From Saprospiraceae bacterium (GTDB lineage Bacteria > Bacteroidota > Bacteroidia > Chitinophagales > Saprospiraceae): DNA of 58,965 nucleotides. The translations under genes and the position numbers were made by a program. The notes under the pieces were generated by a model. It was given only the letters and a program-made list of their open reading frames with translations, did no database searches and was not told where the DNA came from. The stretch spans positions 1 to 58,965 of the forward strand of contig JAJTER010000043.1 in the NCBI GenBank assembly GCA_021299835.1. The letters are read 5' to 3'. Shown one piece after another: positions 56,624-58,965 of this stretch. Every line of letters starts with the position of its first letter. Within the stretch, counting starts at the first letter, position 1.

Positions 56624-57607
56624 TTATTTTACGTACATAACTTCTTTTACCGCTTTTATAACTTTAGCAGCATTTGGCATGTAGGCGTCAACCAAAGGAG
56701 CAGCGTAAGGCAAAGAGGTATCTGCTGCATTAACCCGAATAACAGGCGCGTCGAGATAATCAAAAGCATAACGTTGCATTTGATAAGTTACTTCAGAAGA
56801 AACACCGGCAAAAGGCCAGGATTCGTCAATAACTACCATCCTATTTGTTTTTTTCAAAGACTTAACCAAGGTATGATAATCTAAAGGACGAATGGTTCTC
56901 AGGTCTATAACTTCCGCTGAAATACCCTCTTTTGCCAGTTCGTCAGCTGCTTCAAGAGCCACGAGCATCATTTTGTTATAAGAAACTAATGTTACATCCG
57001 TTCCTTCCCTTCTAACGGCTGCCAATCCGATGGGAACAGTATATTCACCCTCTGGAACTAATCCTTTGAAACCATAAAGTAATTCTGATTCCATAAAACA
57101 AACGGGATCATTATCTCTTATGGCAGATTTTAAAAGACCTTTAGCATCTGCAGGATCAACACAGGAAATCACTTTAAGACCAGGCACATTAGCCATCCAA
57201 CTTTCAAAAGTTTGAGAATGTTGCTGAGCCAATTGACCTGCAGCACCCGACGGACCTCTAAAGACAATAGGACAACTAAACTGCCCAGCAGATTGAGAAA
57301 GTGTTTTGGCTGCATTATTGACTATTTGGTCAAACGCCAAAACGGCAAAATTCCATGTCATAAACTCAATAATTGGCCTTAAACCATTCATTGCAGCACC
57401 GACACCAATACCCGCAAAGCCCAATTCAGCAATCGGTGTATCAATCACTCTTTTGGCACCAAATTCATCTAACAAGCCTTTACTAACTTTATATGCTCCA
57501 TCATATTCGGCCACTTCCTCTCCCATGAGAAAAACATTTTCATCCAGCCTCATTTCTTCTAAAATGGCTTCTCTTAAAGCATCACGTAGTGCAAGTTCTC
57601 TATTCAT
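56624..57607 (-). CDS. pdhB: Pyruvate dehydrogenase E1 component subunit beta
   Basis: Beta subunit of the thiamine-diphosphate-dependent E1 of the pyruvate dehydrogenase complex. I chose the ATG at 57607 (327 residues) because MNRELALRDALREAILEEM is the normal family start; the frame extends 16 codons further to a TTG. VFLMGEEVAEYDGAYKVSKG, DTPIAELGFAGIGVGAA, EFMTWNFAVLAFDQI and PVIRVNAADTSLPYA (read as separate motifs) identify the family. The partner pdhA and E2 are not in the window; lpd is 22 kb away. Confidence 0.95.
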   Translation of the reverse strand: MNRELALRDALREAILEEMRLDENVFLMGEEVAEYDGAYKVSKGLLDEFGAKRVIDTPIAELGFAGIGVGAAMNGLRPIIEFMTWNFAVLAFDQIVNNAAKTLSQSAGQFSCPIVFRGPSGAAGQLAQQHSQTFESWMANVPGLKVISCVDPADAKGLLKSAIRDNDPVCFMESELLYGFKGLVPEGEYTVPIGLAAVRREGTDVTLVSYNKMMLVALEAADELAKEGISAEVIDLRTIRPLDYHTLVKSLKKTNRMVVIDESWPFAGVSSEVTYQMQRYAFDYLDAPVIRVNAADTSLPYAAPLVDAYMPNAAKVIKAVKEVMYVK

Positions 57608-57643
57608 TTTCTGATTGATTTGAAAAACTATCTTTAACGATGG

Positions 57644-57651
57644 CAAAAATA
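57644..57651 (-). promoter_or_regulatory. Candidate -7 element for pdhB
   Basis: Minus-strand TATTTTTG matches TAnnTTTG and ends 36 bases before the chosen pdhB ATG. It overlaps the longer TTG-initiated frame, which supports the shorter start. Confidence 0.4.
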
Positions 57652-57687
57652 ACAAATTCTATTGAATGGATTATCGCTATAAAATAT

Positions 57688-57695
57688 TAATTTTG
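57688..57695 (+). promoter_or_regulatory. Candidate -7 element for small lipoprotein-mnmD
   Basis: TAATTTTG is an exact TAnnTTTG match, 41 bases before the small lipoprotein ATG at 57737. An upstream TTG at 57662-57664 is spaced a little further than usual. Confidence 0.4.
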
Positions 57696-57736
57696 GGTTT
57701 CCGTTATTTAATGAAAACAAACTAATCATTTTCCCT

Positions 57737-57898
57737 ATGAAAAAGGACAAAAAAATTATTAATATTCAATATCTTCTCTCTTTGTTTGTCATTATCTCAA
57801 CTTTTTCCTGTAATCGCGGATACGGTTGTCCAACCAATTTCAAACTTTCTACTTTGGTGAGTGATGTTATTTACAGCCTCGCCCAAATAATGAGCTAA
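57737..57898 (+). CDS. Small lipoprotein of 53 residues
   Basis: A short ORF starting with ATG and reading MKKDKKIINIQYLLSLFVII, then STFSCNRGYGCPTNFKLSTL, and ending in a short hydrophobic helix (SDVIYSLAQIMS). It has a charged N-terminus, a hydrophobic stretch and a lipobox-like TFSC with the Cys at 25, so about 29 residues would remain after processing. A candidate -7 element precedes it and mnmD starts four bases after its stop, so co-transcription is likely. I know no function. The coding call rests on signal form, spacing and promoter. Confidence 0.65.
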   Translation: MKKDKKIINIQYLLSLFVIISTFSCNRGYGCPTNFKLSTLVSDVIYSLAQIMS

Positions 57899-57902
57899 AA
57901 AA

Positions 57903-58586
57903 ATGGAATCAATATATTCCATTCCTGATTTAATAATGACTCAGGATGGTTCCTACACTCTTTATTCAAAGGAACATGGAGTTACCTATCACTCAAGATA
58001 TGGTGCCATCCAGGAATCAAATCATGTTTTTGTAGATTCAGGCTTACTACCTGTTATAAAAAAGCAGGAAAAAATTTCAATACTGGAGCTTGGTTTTGGT
58101 ACGGGATTAAATGTTTTATTGACTTGGAAAAATATCGTTGACAAATACACAGTTCATGTTGACTATCATTCATTTGATGTTTTCCCATTGCCAGATGATC
58201 TTTTAAACGCTTGCGTATATGAGGATCATTTGAAAATACCAGCCACCATATCCAAAAATATTCTGACATCAGAATGGGATAAATTAATTAAGGTTGACTC
58301 CCGCTTTACCTTAACCAAACATAATAAGGATATATTAGAAGAGACCTTACCAGATAATTATTTTGATATTGTTTATTTTGATGCCTTTTCGCCTGAATCC
58401 CAACCTGAATTATGGTCAACAAGCTTATTTGAGAAAATACATAAATCGATGACAACAGAAGCTGTTCTGGTTACTTATTGTGCGAAAGGAGAGGTAAAGA
58501 GAATTTTAAAAAGAATAGGTTTTACCTTAGAATCACTTCCAGGTCCTCCAGGCAAAAGAGAAATGACCAGAGCAACCAAAAAATGA
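57903..58586 (+). CDS. mnmD: tRNA (5-methylaminomethyl-2-thiouridine)(34) methyltransferase, MnmD type
   Basis: Stand-alone counterpart of the methyltransferase half of MnmC; adds the last methyl to mnm5s2U at the wobble position of tRNAs using S-adenosylmethionine. The 227 residues include DGSYTLYSKEHGVTYHSRYGA (parts: DGSYTLYS, YHSRYGA), the SAM-binding LELGFGTGLNVLL near 60-72, and the hallmark VYFDAFSPESQPELWS with TYCAKGEVKR later. The oxidase half of MnmC is absent, as is normal for Bacteroidota MnmD. Confidence 0.93.
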   Translation: MESIYSIPDLIMTQDGSYTLYSKEHGVTYHSRYGAIQESNHVFVDSGLLPVIKKQEKISILELGFGTGLNVLLTWKNIVDKYTVHVDYHSFDVFPLPDDLLNACVYEDHLKIPATISKNILTSEWDKLIKVDSRFTLTKHNKDILEETLPDNYFDIVYFDAFSPESQPELWSTSLFEKIHKSMTTEAVLVTYCAKGEVKRILKRIGFTLESLPGPPGKREMTRATKK

Positions 58587-58593
58587 TGTACGC

Positions 58594-58965
58594 TTAATCT
58601 AAAATATTTTGCTTGCCTTCATCCCCATATAACTTTTTTGACATTTCGTTGAATGCTTTAGCAGCCTCTTCAGCCGTCTTAAACATGCCTAAATGTTTTG
58701 ATTTCCCACTTATTGAAATAACTGAACGAAATTTATTGTGTTCCTTGTAAACACCAGTAAATCCGGTACTACTACTTGTTTTTCTGGTTCTACTTGCAAC
58801 AGCTCTACTTCTGAAAATTAAATTATTTAATCTACAATCTAGTTTATTACCATTGACAAAACCAACTAAACTGTTTATTTTAGTCTTCTCATTGAGTTTG
58901 AAGGTTTCCGCTAATATTTTGTGAAGATAAATGGTGGTAGTTTTGTAATTAGAGGGAGCTAATTT
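58594..58965 (-). CDS. HNH/AP2-domain protein, 5' end beyond window
   Basis: An open minus-strand frame of 123 codons enters from the right edge and stops at 58594. The visible part begins with an HNH-type homing endonuclease remnant (HKILAETFKLN, then VGFVNGNKLDCRLNNL), where the His of the usual VNHxxGNKxxN motif is Phe. It ends with an AP2-like DNA-binding domain (GVYKEHNKFRSVISI, HLGMFKTAEEAAKAFNEM). The nuclease centre therefore looks damaged while the DNA-binding part is intact. Such genes spread as free-standing homing endonucleases. Whether the N-terminal part is complete cannot be seen. Confidence 0.75.
   Translation of the reverse strand, partial: KLAPSNYKTTTIYLHKILAETFKLNEKTKINSLVGFVNGNKLDCRLNNLIFRSRAVASRTRKTSSSTGFTGVYKEHNKFRSVISISGKSKHLGMFKTAEEAAKAFNEMSKKLYGDEGKQNILD

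Noticed and set aside
57608-57655. Longer pdhB start at TTG
   Set aside because: A candidate -7 element lies inside this extension, and the family starts at the MNRELALRDALREA motif.

Overview
The window looks like a chromosomal segment of an AT-rich member of the Bacteroidota, most likely from the Saprospiria/Chitinophagia side of the phylum. The support is indirect but consistent: a type IX secretion PorP/SprF protein beside a giant protein with a gliding-motility-type (CHU_C) C-terminus, DUF1573-YajC, MnmD, DUF5686-like and VPS10/BNR proteins, SCxx-type lipoproteins, almost no Shine-Dalgarno sites, and several TAnnTTTG -7 promoter elements. No rRNA, tRNA, CRISPR array, insertion sequence or prophage was seen. 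Genes are packed tightly and no gap reaches 300 bases.

Layout. 1-1929: hemE (5' end cut by the window) and accD. 1934-5991 (-): acs, a kinase-fold unknown and an E1-like/rhodanese protein in one run. 6150-12175 (+): DUF3298 lipoprotein, pgi, a glycerol facilitator, glpD and a class V aminotransferase. 12230-15772: smc, convergent with a 1030-residue AsmA-like protein (15777-18869). 18921-21932: RNase D, a two-ATPase ABC protein and a small membrane protein. 21929-23594 (-): a metallo-beta-lactamase-fold hydrolase and an fmt lacking its 5' end. 23675-27962 (+): a monoacylglycerol-lipase-like hydrolase and a C39-ABC/HlyD export pair, closed by a hairpin terminator. 28083-28925 (-): yajC and DUF1573. 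29020-31322 (+): GH15 hydrolase and aroK. 31302-33965 (-): folE, an SDR lacking its catalytic Ser, and an outer-membrane barrel. 34113-37319 (+): lpd and a Na+/solute symporter, each followed by a strong hairpin.

The most unusual part is 37374-53552. Eight genes on the minus strand, with gaps of at most 28 bases, run from an ECF sigma factor through an anti-sigma-like TPR membrane protein, two paralogous secreted proteins of unknown function, a secreted papain-like protease, a secreted beta-propeller/caspase protein and a 1588-residue type IX adhesin to PorP/SprF. A TPR-CHAT lipoprotein with an intact His/Cys pair diverges from the sigma gene. Three cysteine proteases of two clans beside one sigma factor and a surface-secretion module suggest an envelope-localised, sigma-controlled proteolytic or surface-display system. 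This is the best candidate here for an undescribed system.

53526-58965: a secreted VPS10/BNR-repeat protein, pdhB, a 53-residue lipoprotein, mnmD and the 3' part of a degenerate HNH/AP2 gene that runs off the right edge.
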